From positions 1 to 50,741 of the forward strand of contig JAFRPB010000171.1 of the NCBI GenBank assembly GCA_017429345.1: DNA of 50,741 nucleotides, given 5' to 3'. Below are positions 1 to 9,310 of this stretch, piece after piece. Under the pieces are notes generated by a model. That model ran no database searches, was not told the origin of the DNA, and saw only the letters and a program-made list of their open reading frames with translations. A program made the position numbers and the translations under genes. Numbering within the stretch: position 1 is the first letter of the stretch; each line of letters opens with the position of its first letter. This stretch comes from Clostridia bacterium. GTDB taxonomy: Bacteria > Bacillota > Clostridia > Oscillospirales > Acutalibacteraceae.

Positions 1-2463
1 CAGGCTCACAAGCTCGTTATGCTCCGCGTCGAAATACTTTCCGCAGACAGAGCAGGTGTAATGTCCGAGGGTGCCGTCCTCAAGGCAGGTTTTATTGATC
101 TGCTGGATCCATTCACCGTATTCGTGGTCGGCGTAGTCGCCATATTCCGCGCCGCAGAAATCGCATTCTGCGTACTCGTTGCACGTCGCCGTGCCGCCGG
201 AATGCGCCTCTGTTTCGTATACTGTGTTCACGGTCAGGTCGCCGGTGACGTTGTTAAACGCTTTGTCCCAACCGGTGAATTTGTAATGCCCCGCGGCGTC
301 GTTCTGTACGTACTCATCGACTGCGGGCGCGGTCGCAGCGGAACCGTGCGCGACGGTCTGATCCGCACCGATCTGCTCCCCGGTCAGGGAGTTGACAAAT
401 TTCACTGTGTAGGTGTTGAGCGTCGCCGCGCCGACCGTGATCGTCGTCGCGCCGGTGATGTTCGAAACCGTGTAAGTAATCGTGTTGCCGCTCTTTGTCG
501 ACGAAACGGAGCCGTTCGTCGCGGTCACGGACGGGTCAGCGCTGTTGGTGTAGCCGTCCGAGAGCGTGACGGTGAAGCTGACGCTCTCCCCGTGGGTGAC
601 AGTAGAAGCGGGCGTCGTGTTCGTATAGCCCGTGCCGTTTTTGCTGAAGGTCACGGCATAGGTGTTGATCTCCCACTGCGCGGTAAAGGTAAAGCTCTTG
701 CCGTTCTCGGTCGTCAGATTGCGGATCGTCGCCCCGTCGCCGTAGGTGCTGCCGTTCTCCGCGAGCCAGTGGGTAAAGTGGTAACCGGTCTTTGTAAATG
801 CGTTTGCGGGAAGAACCGCGTCTGCGTTATAATATGCGGTCAGGGAAGCGGTCGAACCGCCGTCGTTCCCGCCGCCCGCGAAATTGACCGTATAGCTGTT
901 CGGCAGCGCGGTCGCCGTGAGAACGGGCGCGGAGGCGGAGGGCATCTGGAACTGGAAATACTGCTGACTGCTCGTCAGCGCACCGGACCAGCCGCCCCAG
1001 TGGTAGCCGGTTTTCACTTCCGCGCCGACCGCCATCGGATAATTATAAGCGGCTGTTTTTGTCACGCTCGTCGGTTTGTCGTTCGGACGGAGCATGAAGA
1101 TATCCCAGAAATTGATCGTATAATTCGTGCTGCCGTTGGAATACAGCTGCACGCGGACCTGACATTTTCCGTTTGCGCCGGAGGGGACGGTGAACGTGGT
1201 CTGCCCGCCGCCGGTCAGGTTGAAGAAATAATGCGTAACGTTCTGCCCCGCGCTGTTGGTAAATAACAGCCACAGACCTGCCTTTCCCGGCTGAGAGCCG
1301 TCGGTCCGGTGAGCATCCGCCCACTGGGCGCTGCACTTGGCGCCGATCACGTACGTATCGCCGGGCGTCAGGTTATACTTGCTGTAGGAATTGATATAAT
1401 CGTAGCGGTCCACGGTATTGCCCGAGAGCGTATAGGGGCTTGCCGCGGTATAGGGGTTCGTCAGCACGTTTTTATCTGACTGCGCCGGATTCCCGTCCCA
1501 GGTCTTTGTAAGACTGATATCCCAGAATTTCGCCGTATGCGTCGCGCTGCCGTTGCCGTACGCCTGCAGGCGCAGCTGCGCGGTATTGTTCGACCCGGAC
1601 GGTACGGTAAAAGTCGCGGACCCGCCGGTCATATTAAAGAAATGATAATCCACCACACCGCCGTCCGCATTGCGGAAATACAGCCAGACCGCGACAGTGT
1701 TCGGATTCGTACCGGAGGTATTATGCCCCGTCGCCCACGGCAGATTCGATCTCGCGCTGATCGTATAGCTTTCGCCCGCACGCATCGTCACGTCGGTATA
1801 AACGTCAAGGACCCGGTAATCGTCATTCGCCGTGCCGGTGATGGTATACGGACTCGCCGCGGTATATGTTGCCTTGGAAAGATAATTCGTAAGCCCCGCG
1901 GCGTACACCGACTCGATCCCTTCGCCTGCGTTCACGGTCAGTGTGCCGACAGCGTCCATATCGTAGATCCGGATATCCCAGAAATGACCGGTATAGGTAT
2001 TCGAGCCGTCGCCGTAGATCTGCAGACGGATCTGCGCTGTATTCGCTGTACCCGACGGCGCGGTGAATACGGCGTCATCCCCGGTCATATCAAAAAAACG
2101 GTAGCTGATGATGCTTCCTCCGGAATCACGCAGGTAAAGCCAGAATGCCGCAGTGCCGGGATTCGTTCCGGAGGTATTATGCCCCGTCGCCCACGGCAGG
2201 TCGCACTTCGCGGAAATGATATAGGTTTTGCCCGCCGTCAGCGTCGCGGTATAACACCCCGTATCCACATACTGATCGGCGCGGTTGCCGGAAACCGTAT
2301 AGGGGTTTGACTGCGTATACTGCGCCATGCTTAAGGCAAGATTCGCCCCGGTAAAGCCGTAAACGCTGTCGGCGTTCGCGGAAAACAGCGTCATCGGCAG
2401 GATGCCGAGCACCATGATCAGCGCCGTTAATACCGCGATGGGTTTTCTGACTCTCGTCATCAT
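1..2463 (-). CDS. Large secreted repeat protein, 3' end cut off by the window
   Basis: The reading frame is open from an ATG at 2463 to the window edge, giving 821 residues without a stop. A signal peptide spans about residues 1-27. Three homologous modules of about 140 residues follow (roughly 45-165, 175-320, 330-480). Each contains an ATGHNTSGTNP-like loop or its equivalent, a YxFFxMTGG strand and an FWDI end, and resembles a carbohydrate-binding beta-sandwich. InlB-type repeats (GYHFTHW) follow at about 555-740. The frame then enters a Cys-rich module (CNEYAECDFCGAEYG, then CSVCGKYF) nearly identical to one in the next gene. AGAGG lies 7 nt before ATG 2463; ATG 2460 is also in frame. A surface or secreted adhesin-like role is inferred; substrate unknown. 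Confidence 0.8.
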   Translation of the reverse strand, partial: MMTRVRKPIAVLTALIMVLGILPMTLFSANADSVYGFTGANLALSMAQYTQSNPYTVSGNRADQYVDTGCYTATLTAGKTYIISAKCDLPWATGHNTSGTNPGTAAFWLYLRDSGGSIISYRFFDMTGDDAVFTAPSGTANTAQIRLQIYGDGSNTYTGHFWDIRIYDMDAVGTLTVNAGEGIESVYAAGLTNYLSKATYTAASPYTITGTANDDYRVLDVYTDVTMRAGESYTISARSNLPWATGHNTSGTNPNTVAVWLYFRNADGGVVDYHFFNMTGGSATFTVPSGSNNTAQLRLQAYGNGSATHTAKFWDISLTKTWDGNPAQSDKNVLTNPYTAASPYTLSGNTVDRYDYINSYSKYNLTPGDTYVIGAKCSAQWADAHRTDGSQPGKAGLWLLFTNSAGQNVTHYFFNLTGGGQTTFTVPSGANGKCQVRVQLYSNGSTNYTINFWDIFMLRPNDKPTSVTKTAAYNYPMAVGAEVKTGYHWGGWSGALTSSQQYFQFQMPSASAPVLTATALPNSYTVNFAGGGNDGGSTASLTAYYNADAVLPANAFTKTGYHFTHWLAENGSTYGDGATIRNLTTENGKSFTFTAQWEINTYAVTFSKNGTGYTNTTPASTVTHGESVSFTVTLSDGYTNSADPSVTATNGSVSSTKSGNTITYTVSNITGATTITVGAATLNTYTVKFVNSLTGEQIGADQTVAHGSAATAPAVDEYVQNDAAGHYKFTGWDKAFNNVTGDLTVNTVYETEAHSGGTATCNEYAECDFCGAEYGDYADHEYGEWIQQINKTCLEDGTLGHYTCSVCGKYFDAEHNELVSL

Positions 2464-2498
2464 AAACATACCTCTTTTTCGTATTATTTCATATTTTA

Positions 2499-2527
2499 AT
2501 TCTATACCATAATATGAGAATTGTCAA
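2499..2527 (-). promoter_or_regulatory. Sigma-A promoter of the partial secreted repeat protein
   Basis: Read on the minus strand: TTGACA (-35, 2527-2522), a 17-bp spacer, then TAGAAT (-10, 2504-2499), about 35 bp before the start codon at 2463. Confidence 0.8.
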
Positions 2528-2589
2528 GAAAAACGAATCAGTTCCGTGCAAAGCGCTTCTCCGCCCGGGTGATAGCTGCGCGGGTAGAG

Positions 2590-2620
2590 TTTTGATTTGT
2601 CGCGGAACGATAAATCAGAA
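2590..2620. repeat. Palindrome of the TGATTTGTCG...CGATAAATCA family
   Basis: Imperfect inverted repeat: left arm TTTTGATTTGTCG, right arm CGATAAATCAGAA, loop 5 nt. The same arms recur at 16375-16409, and half-copies occur at 9053 and 40095. It looks like a dispersed intergenic palindrome. Confidence 0.6.
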
Positions 2621-2626
2621 TTTCAC

Positions 2627-2759
2627 GTGTTTGCGAAGCAAACACATATCGCATGCTCGCTTTGCGAGCATATATCGCATTGACTTTTAGGTCAATATAT
2701 CGCATCGCCGTGAGGCGATATATCGCCAAAAAAGCGATATGCCCTTCGGACGCGATATG
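2627..2759. repeat. Modular array of short hairpins spaced by a TATATCGCA unit
   Basis: Four stem-loops of different sequence follow one another: GTGTTTGC/GCAAACAC (2627-2645), TGCTCGC/GCGAGCA (2654-2670), TTGAC/GTCAA (2680-2695) and TCGCC/GGCGA (2705-2718). They are separated by a nearly constant 8-9 bp unit (T)ATATCGCA at 2646, 2671, 2696 and 2719. Two direct copies of GCGATATG follow at 2734 and 2752. No coding function is apparent. Arms differ while the spacer is conserved, which is the opposite of a CRISPR. Confidence 0.7.
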
Positions 2760-2786
2760 CGCCTGCTGCCAGCAGATCAGCACTTC

Positions 2787-2826
2787 ACGCAACGACGCCC
2801 TGCCGTCCGGCAGGGCGTCGTTGCGT
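2787..2826 (-). terminator. Perfect 18-bp hairpin after the large secreted protein gene
   Basis: Arms 2787-2804 and 2809-2826 are fully complementary with a 4-nt loop. The hairpin lies just past the minus-strand stop at 2838. There is no clear T-run on the minus side, so it may stop transcription only partly or belong to the adjacent hairpin array. Confidence 0.55.
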
Positions 2827-2837
2827 TTATTATGCGT

Positions 2838-5800
2838 TTATCTGTGCGACAGTGTGTATCTGAAATTGCTGAACATGTGATAAAAGATATGGACAATATG
2901 AACGAAGAACGTCATAACCGACGCGTCGTTCGTCTCGTGCATATGCTCGTCCTTCTCGCAGAACAGGCAGCGGTATTCGCCGCAGAAAGCGCAGTAGCCT
3001 TCGCCCTCGTCGTTCGGCAGGCGGATCGAATGGCCCTTCTCGCTCGCCGTGACCTCGCGCGTTTCGGTTTCGCCGCACTTCGCGCAGACGCGGTGCTGGA
3101 CGCCGTCCTTGCCGCAGGTGGGACCGTTTTCTTCATCGTCGAACCATTCGCCGAAGCTGTGGCCCGTCGCCGCGATGGGTCTCGTTTCTTCCTCACCGCA
3201 GTTGCCGCAGACGCGCGCCTCAACGCCCTCTTCGGTGCATGTCGGCGCGGTCTTCACGTACCATTCGCCGAACACGTGCTCCGTGCCGCCGCTCGGGATC
3301 GCCTCGCCTGCCTCGATCAGATGATCGCAGGCTGCGCAGTAGACGTCGCCGGTGTAACCGTCTTCGTTGCAGGTCGCGGCTTTCGCGCCCTTCGTCACGG
3401 TCTCGGTCGTGCTGTGGTTTGTGTAATCGAAATCGAGGATCGTATCGTCCGCCGTGATCTCGTTCTCACAGGTATCTTCTGTGAAGATCTTTCCGCAAAC
3501 GGAGCAGGTGTAATACTCGATATTGCCCTTTTCGGTACAGGTGGAGGCTTTTGAATCGGTCTTAACGGGAGTATGCGCGATCGTCTCTTTCGCAATGACG
3601 CTTCCGTGCGTGACTTCGTGATCGCAGGCGGCGCAGTAGATGTCGCCGGTGTAGCCGTCTTCGTTGCACTTCGCGTCTTTTGCGTTCTTCGTCACCCGCT
3701 CGTCGGTGCTGTGGTTCGTGTAATCGAAATCAAGAACGGTCTGTTCCGCCGTGATCTCGTTTGTGCAGGCTTCTTCTGTGAAGATCTTTCCGCAGACGGA
3801 GCAGGTGTAGTATTCGATATTGCCCTTATCGGTGCAGGTCGCGGCCTTTTCTTCTGTCTTGACCGGCGTGTGGGCGATCGACTCTTTGGGAATCACGCTG
3901 CCGTGGGTGACCTCGTGGTCGCACGCTGCGCAGTAAATGTCGCCGGTGTAGCCGTCCTCGTTGCACTTCGCGTCTTTCGCGTTCTTCGTCACCCGCTCGT
4001 CGGTGCTGTGGTTCGTGTAATCGAAGTCAAGAACCGTATCGTCCGCAGCGATCTCGTTTTCGCAGGTTTCCTCTGTGAAAATTCTGCCACAGACTTCGCA
4101 AGTATAATATTCGATATTGCCCTTCTCGGTGCAGGTCGCGGCTTTTTCTTCTGTCTTGACCGGCGTATGGGCGATCGACTCTTTCGGTATCACGCTGCCG
4201 TGGGTGACCTCGTGGTCGCACGCTGCGCAATAGATGTCGCCGGTGTAGCCGTCTTCGTTGCACTTCGCGTCTTTCGCGTTCTTCGTCACCCGCTCGTCGG
4301 TGCTGTGGTTCGTGTAATCGTAATCGAGCACCGTCTGCTCCGCGGTGATCTCGTGCTCACAGGCTTCTTCTGTGAAGATCTTGCCGCAGTCGTCGCAGGT
4401 GTAATACTCGATATTGCCCTTCTCGGTACAGGTGGAAGCCTTTTCCTCGGTTTTGACGGGTTTATGCCCCTCGTGGGCGATGGTCAGGCTCGTAAGCTCG
4501 TTATGATCCGCGTCAAAGTACTTGCCGCAGACGGAGCAGGTGTAGTGCCCGAGCGTGCCGTCTTCAAGGCAGGTCTTGTCGACCTGCGGGATCCATGCGC
4601 CGTATTCGTGGTCGGCATAGTCGCCGTATTCCGCGCCGCAGAGATCGCATTTCGCGTACTCGTTGCACTTCGCCGTGCCGCCGTAATGCGCTGCGGTATC
4701 GCAGAGCGCCGTCACGGTGCGGTCGGAATTCACGTTCGTCCAGTCGCCGCTCCACGCGCTGAAGGTGTAATGGTTGTCCCCGTCATAGGTCGTCGCCGCA
4801 GTCGCGGGAGCCGCCGCGTCCTGACCGTAGGAAACGGTCTGCGTATCCACCGTCGCGCCGTCCCAGCGCAGGAATGTCACGGTAAAGCTTTTGAGCGTCA
4901 GGGCGTCGATCGCCGAAAGCAGCGCGTTCTTCGCGGCGTCGATCTCCGCCTGCGTCACGACCGCTTTTGCGCAGACGGCGGCCGCCGCGTCGATCGCGGA
5001 GAGATACGCTGCGTAGCTCTCGGGCGTGTAATGGCTCTCCGGCTCGATCGCCGTATCCATTGCGGCGTAGAGCGCGGTCTTATCAAAGGGGACGAGGCGC
5101 AGCTTGAGTTTGATACCGCAATGGATGTAGGTTGACGACGTGATGGTGCCGGACTGCGCCATATCCGTCCAGCAGGAAAGCAGAATCGTCAGCTCCTGCC
5201 CGCCGACGGAGGGCAGTGTGCCGTTGACCGTGCGGTTCTCGTTGTATCCGTTGGGCTGACCGTTCAGAACGATCTGCCCCGGCGCGGTGGTGGTATAATT
5301 TGAATTGTCCGTGCCGATCCAGTAATTCCAGATATCCGCATAGGTGCGGTCCACGACCGTGTAATTCAGCCGGAAGCCCTTCGCGGCGGCGAGGTCCGCA
5401 AAGGTTCTGATCGTATTGACGTCGTAGTAATAGGTCGCGACGGGCGCAAGATCCGCGCTCATCTCGCGCGTCTGTACCCAATTGCCGTTCCCGTAATTAT
5501 AGCTGTCCGTCGTTTCGTCCGCGCCGAACGCCGTCAGACGGCAGGTGCCCGCGGCGACGTTCGTCCAGTCCTGCGTCCCCGTGACGGACACCGACTTCGG
5601 CGATGAAACGGGCTTGGCGACCAGCTTGCGGATCGCAAGCCGGATCGCGCCGGCGAGATTGCCGATATCCTCCTGCGTGCGGTCACCCGCGCCGTAAAGC
5701 GCGTCCTGCGCGGCGTCGACAGCGGCAGTCACACCGGAAAAGTCGACGTAATCGCCCGCGTTCAGCGCCAGGGCTTCGGCGATCGCAGCCTCAAGATCGG

Positions 5801-7532
5801 TAAGATCCAATGCGGAAACGAACTCCAGCGCGTCGATCGCGCCGTTCAGCGCGGCGGCGGCTTCGTCGATCTCACTTTGCAGAAGAACGGTTTTTCCGTT
5901 CACGGCGGCAGCCGCGGACAGGGCGGAAAGATAATTCTGCCAGCTTTCGGCGGTATAGAAGCTCTGCGGATAGACCTTTGCTCCGATTGCCGTCTGCAGC
6001 ACGGATTTATCGAACGGAACAAGCCGCAGCTTGAGCTTCGCCCCCGCGTGGATATACCGCGTATTATTGTTGATCGTCGCCTGCTGCGCGATATCCGTCC
6101 ACGCGGTGAGCGTCAGAACGAGCTCCTGTCCGCCGACGGACGGCAGCGTGCCGTTCACGGTCTGATTCGCGCTGTATCCGCTGCCGACATAGATCTGATT
6201 CGGCGCGGAGGAGGAATACGACGAATTTCCCGTGGAGATATAGTAATTCATGATATCCGCGTAGGACGTGTTCGTCACCGCGTAATTGAGCCGGAAGCCC
6301 TTCTGCGACGCAAGATCTGCAAAGGTGCGGATCAGGTTCACATCGTAATAATAGGTCGCAACGGGCGCGTCATCCGCATTCATTTCACGCGTCATATACT
6401 GCGTGTCCGTCGAAAAATTGTAGTCCGCCGTGGTCTCGTCCGCGCCGAAAGCAGACAGACGGAAACCGCCGTACGCAACGCCGGACCAGTGGTGGTTGCC
6501 CTCCACCTTCACGCTGCGGTTCGCCGCGGCGGCGGGCTTCACCGTGAGCTTCGCTACGGCAAGCCGGATCGCCGCGGCGCGGTTATCGAGCCGCTCCTGC
6601 GTGGTGTTCTCAAAGGCGGCGAGCTCAGCGAGCGCCGCGTTCACGGCGGTTCTCACGCCGGAAAAATCGGTATAGGCGTTCGCGTCGAGCGCGCGCGCCT
6701 CGTCGATCGCGGCATAGAGATCCGCCGGGTCCGCCTCTCCCGATGAGACGAGCCCCGAGATCGCGGACTGCAGCGCCGAAAAAGCCGCATCGATCCCGGT
6801 CTGCTGCGGTTTCGTTTCGGCGAGCATATCGCGGGCGGCGGAAAGCGCCGAGGCGTAAGCGGCAAAGCTCGCCGAGGTATACGCCGCCGCGGGGCGGTTA
6901 TTCTCCGTCTCTTTCGCAACGAGCGCGGAAAGCGCCGCCATGTCGTAACCGACCAGGCGCAGCACGACCTTGTAGCCCGCGTAGATGTACTGTCCGCCTT
7001 GGGAAATATAGGTCCACAGCGTCATGGGGATCTCGATGATCTGCCCGCCCGCCGTCGGCGCGGGACCGTAGACGTAGATATCCTCGTTGTTGCCGACGCT
7101 GGGCGAGATGCTGCGCAGCGAGGAAACGCTCGTGGAATAGCCGGACGTTCCCGCCGTCAGAAGATACTGCATCACGGTGCAGTACTCCGTGCGGGTGACG
7201 CGGATATTCATCTTAAAGCCCTTTTGACTCGTCAGATCCGAAAGCGTCTTGATCGTGTTCACTTCCGTGTAATAGGTCGCGACAGGCGCGTCCGCGACGT
7301 TCATTTCACGGTTCTGCTCGTAGCTGTCCGAGCTGAAATTATAACTTTCCTTGCTGATCTCGTCCGCACCGAACGCCGTCAGGCGCGCGCCGCCGAGACA
7401 CACGCCGGGCCAGTGGTGATAGCCCTCGGAATAGCAGCTCAGCGAACCCGCCTCGGCCGCCGTAAAGGGCAGACAGCCGAAAAGGATCACAAAAGATAAA
7501 ATGAAAGAAAGCATTTTTCTGCCGTTTTTCAC
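2838..7532 (-). CDS. Giant secreted FIVAR/Cys-repeat protein (1564 aa)
   Basis: Start is GTG at 7532, preceded by AAGGAG at about 11 nt; an in-frame ATG at 7514 is the alternative. A signal peptide covers residues 1-28. Three homologous units begin near residues 33, 341 and 645. Each has an HHW/QDW-GV..GG.RLTAFGADE module (about 200 aa), then a FIVAR-like helical module (YTAESWQNYLSAL). An InlB-like stretch lies near 880-950. Then come Cys-rich modules, including four units of 99 residues with TCSVCGKIF and YCAACDHEV pairs (possible metal sites or disulfides). The end (about 1514-1564) has CAFCGEYRCLFC followed by a His/Phe-rich hydrophobic tail. Probably extracellular or wall-associated; ligand unknown. 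Confidence 0.85.
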   Translation of the reverse strand: MKNGRKMLSFILSFVILFGCLPFTAAEAGSLSCYSEGYHHWPGVCLGGARLTAFGADEISKESYNFSSDSYEQNREMNVADAPVATYYTEVNTIKTLSDLTSQKGFKMNIRVTRTEYCTVMQYLLTAGTSGYSTSVSSLRSISPSVGNNEDIYVYGPAPTAGGQIIEIPMTLWTYISQGGQYIYAGYKVVLRLVGYDMAALSALVAKETENNRPAAAYTSASFAAYASALSAARDMLAETKPQQTGIDAAFSALQSAISGLVSSGEADPADLYAAIDEARALDANAYTDFSGVRTAVNAALAELAAFENTTQERLDNRAAAIRLAVAKLTVKPAAAANRSVKVEGNHHWSGVAYGGFRLSAFGADETTADYNFSTDTQYMTREMNADDAPVATYYYDVNLIRTFADLASQKGFRLNYAVTNTSYADIMNYYISTGNSSYSSSAPNQIYVGSGYSANQTVNGTLPSVGGQELVLTLTAWTDIAQQATINNNTRYIHAGAKLKLRLVPFDKSVLQTAIGAKVYPQSFYTAESWQNYLSALSAAAAVNGKTVLLQSEIDEAAAALNGAIDALEFVSALDLTDLEAAIAEALALNAGDYVDFSGVTAAVDAAQDALYGAGDRTQEDIGNLAGAIRLAIRKLVAKPVSSPKSVSVTGTQDWTNVAAGTCRLTAFGADETTDSYNYGNGNWVQTREMSADLAPVATYYYDVNTIRTFADLAAAKGFRLNYTVVDRTYADIWNYWIGTDNSNYTTTAPGQIVLNGQPNGYNENRTVNGTLPSVGGQELTILLSCWTDMAQSGTITSSTYIHCGIKLKLRLVPFDKTALYAAMDTAIEPESHYTPESYAAYLSAIDAAAAVCAKAVVTQAEIDAAKNALLSAIDALTLKSFTVTFLRWDGATVDTQTVSYGQDAAAPATAATTYDGDNHYTFSAWSGDWTNVNSDRTVTALCDTAAHYGGTAKCNEYAKCDLCGAEYGDYADHEYGAWIPQVDKTCLEDGTLGHYTCSVCGKYFDADHNELTSLTIAHEGHKPVKTEEKASTCTEKGNIEYYTCDDCGKIFTEEACEHEITAEQTVLDYDYTNHSTDERVTKNAKDAKCNEDGYTGDIYCAACDHEVTHGSVIPKESIAHTPVKTEEKAATCTEKGNIEYYTCEVCGRIFTEETCENEIAADDTVLDFDYTNHSTDERVTKNAKDAKCNEDGYTGDIYCAACDHEVTHGSVIPKESIAHTPVKTEEKAATCTDKGNIEYYTCSVCGKIFTEEACTNEITAEQTVLDFDYTNHSTDERVTKNAKDAKCNEDGYTGDIYCAACDHEVTHGSVIAKETIAHTPVKTDSKASTCTEKGNIEYYTCSVCGKIFTEDTCENEITADDTILDFDYTNHSTTETVTKGAKAATCNEDGYTGDVYCAACDHLIEAGEAIPSGGTEHVFGEWYVKTAPTCTEEGVEARVCGNCGEEETRPIAATGHSFGEWFDDEENGPTCGKDGVQHRVCAKCGETETREVTASEKGHSIRLPNDEGEGYCAFCGEYRCLFCEKDEHMHETNDASVMTFFVHIVHIFYHMFSNFRYTLSHR
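3350..4470 (-). repeat. Four 297-bp coding tandem repeats
   Basis: Within the giant secreted protein the marker CGGTGCTGTGG recurs at 3704, 4001 and 4298, exactly 297 bp apart. A diverged fourth copy lies near 3407. Each unit encodes 99 residues (NHSTDERVTKNAKDAKC...). The high DNA identity suggests recent expansion and a potential for copy-number change. Confidence 0.85.
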
Positions 7533-7568
7533 TTCTACCGTCTCCTTGATTTATAATATTCCGAATAA

Positions 7569-7597
7569 AATATAACAGATTGCAGGAAAAAAGTCAA
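7569..7597 (-). promoter_or_regulatory. Sigma-A promoter of the giant secreted protein
   Basis: Minus strand: TTGACT (7597-7592), 17-bp spacer, TATATT (7574-7569), about 37 bp before the GTG start. Confidence 0.8.
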
Positions 7598-7687
7598 TCG
7601 AAACCGCAGCGCGCCGGATATCGGGCGTCGGATCTCGCGGATTGTACGGTATTGCCCTTGCTTTTTCCCGCTTTCGGAAAGTTTATT

Positions 7688-8998
7688 CTATGCTTCGGGC
7701 CGCGGTTCGGACGCGAGATCCGATCCCCGGTCCTCGACGTCCGTGAAAATCGGCTCCGCAAAAAAACGGATCTCCCCGCGTATCGCGGTCATCACGCACT
7801 TGCCGCGCACGGTTTTTCCCGCGAACGGCGTCGCCCGTCCCATCGAGACGAATTCTTCGGGGGCGATTTTATATTCGCTCTCAACGTCCATCAGCGCCCA
7901 GCAGTCCGCAAGATCCGCGCCGAACCGCTTTGCCGGGGCAAGGCTCATCAGTTCGACGAGCTTTTCAAGGGAAATTACGCCGCCGAGGACGAGCTCCGTA
8001 TACAGCGCCGGGAACGCGGTCTCAAGGCCGACGATCCCCATGGCGCTTTTTTCAAGCCCGCGTCCTTTTTCCTCCGCCGAATGGGGCGCGTGGTCGGTCG
8101 CGATCATATCGACCGTGCCGTCGGCAAGGCCTTCGAGCAGCGCCTCGCGGTCCTCGCGGGCGCGCAGTGGCGGGTTCATTTTGAACCTGCCGTCCTCCCG
8201 AAGATCGTTTTCGTCGAGAAGAAGATAATGCGGCGCGGTCTCGCACGTCACGTCGACGCCGCGCGCCTTCGCCTCACGGATCAGCGCGACGCTCTCCTTC
8301 GTCGAGATATGGCAGACGTGATAAGGGCAGCCGGTCTCGGCGGCAAGGGCGAGATCCCGTTCGATCTGCCGCCATTCGCTCTCGGAGCAGATGCCGCGGT
8401 GGCCGTGCGCCCGCGCATATGCGCCGTCGTGGATATATCCGCCCCGCAGAAGATCGTTGACCTCGCAGTGCGCGGCCAGTATTTTGCCCGTTTTTCTGAC
8501 GCGCTTCATCGCCTCGCGCATCATTTCTTCGCTCTGCACTCCCCTGCCGTCGTCGGAGAACGCCGCCGCGCCGGTCATGCCTTCGATATCCGCGAGCGTT
8601 TCGCCTTTTTCGCCCACGGTGATCGCGCCGTAAGGGTATACGGGGATCGCCGCGTCCCGGGCGATAATATCGGTCTCAAGCTTCAGGTGCCCGGCGCTGT
8701 CCGGCACGGGATCGAGATTCGGCATCGCGTAAATCGCGCAGTAACCGCTGCGCAGCGCCGCGAGAGAGCCGGTTTTGATCGTCTCTTTATAAGCAAAGCC
8801 CGGCTCGCGCAGATGCGTGTGCACATCGACGAGCGCGGGGATCAGGAGCTTTCCCCTGCCGTCGATCCGTTTCGCCCCCGCAGGCACTGAACCCGTATTC
8901 TCAAAAAAGAAGCGGACCTCTCCGCCGCCGACCAGCGCGTTTCCCCGGCGGAAGCCGTTTTCGGTATAAATATCGGTGTTTCTAATATATACGCGCAT
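7688..8998 (-). CDS. pyrC: Dihydroorotase
   Basis: Class I dihydroorotase, which cyclises N-carbamoyl-aspartate to dihydroorotate in cytosolic pyrimidine synthesis. The amidohydrolase metal motif DVHTHLREPG has H60 and H62. HCE, HVCHIST and the late ATDHAPHS motif are all present. At 436 residues it has the usual family length. The ATG at 8998 is chosen because the family N-terminus begins there (MRVYIRNTDIY) and GGGGG lies about 8 nt upstream; a longer open frame upstream has no family similarity. It stands alone here, without other pyr genes. Confidence 0.92.
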   Translation of the reverse strand: MRVYIRNTDIYTENGFRRGNALVGGGEVRFFFENTGSVPAGAKRIDGRGKLLIPALVDVHTHLREPGFAYKETIKTGSLAALRSGYCAIYAMPNLDPVPDSAGHLKLETDIIARDAAIPVYPYGAITVGEKGETLADIEGMTGAAAFSDDGRGVQSEEMMREAMKRVRKTGKILAAHCEVNDLLRGGYIHDGAYARAHGHRGICSESEWRQIERDLALAAETGCPYHVCHISTKESVALIREAKARGVDVTCETAPHYLLLDENDLREDGRFKMNPPLRAREDREALLEGLADGTVDMIATDHAPHSAEEKGRGLEKSAMGIVGLETAFPALYTELVLGGVISLEKLVELMSLAPAKRFGADLADCWALMDVESEYKIAPEEFVSMGRATPFAGKTVRGKCVMTAIRGEIRFFAEPIFTDVEDRGSDLASEPRPEA

Positions 8999-9052
8999 AA
9001 AAATACCCCCGTTCGTGCTGCCTGTATGGTAGCATAAACGGAGGAGGTTGTC

Positions 9053-9160
9053 AAATTCTGATTTGTCGCAGTCTTTGCCGCGGTGTTCGGCGGTTTGACG
9101 GTAGGGACGTTTAGCAATCGTCCGGTGATTTCCGAAATGCACCCCTTTTGGGTGCGTGAG
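9053..9160. repeat. GTAG-headed REP-like repeat, left copy
   Basis: Begins AAATTCTGATTTGTCG and contains GTAGGGACG at 9101 with a GGACG/CGTCC stem (9105-9123). It ends with a GCACCC/GGGTGC hairpin. An inverted, diverged copy occupies 9852-9950 and a third lies at 40095-40170. The two copies flank the small AT-rich gene at 9311-9667. Confidence 0.6.
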
Positions 9161-9310
9161 AAAATCAAGTAGGCGATCATTGCGCTGCATATGGTTTTTT
9201 GATTATTATTTCCCGTCTTGCCATCCCCACCGTAAAGGTAGGGCTGGCATCACCGACAATCTGTATGATTCTTGGCTCAACAGCGAGTAGTGTTTTCGGA
9301 ACAGAAGAAG

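Noticed and set aside
19-2310. Long plus-strand frames over the first 2.3 kb
   Set aside because: The minus-strand frame has a promoter, signal peptide and three homologous modules, so the plus-strand frames are shadows.
2627-2759. CRISPR array made of the TATATCGCA units
   Set aside because: The repeated unit is only 8-9 bp, the intervals are self-complementary hairpins, and no cas genes are nearby.
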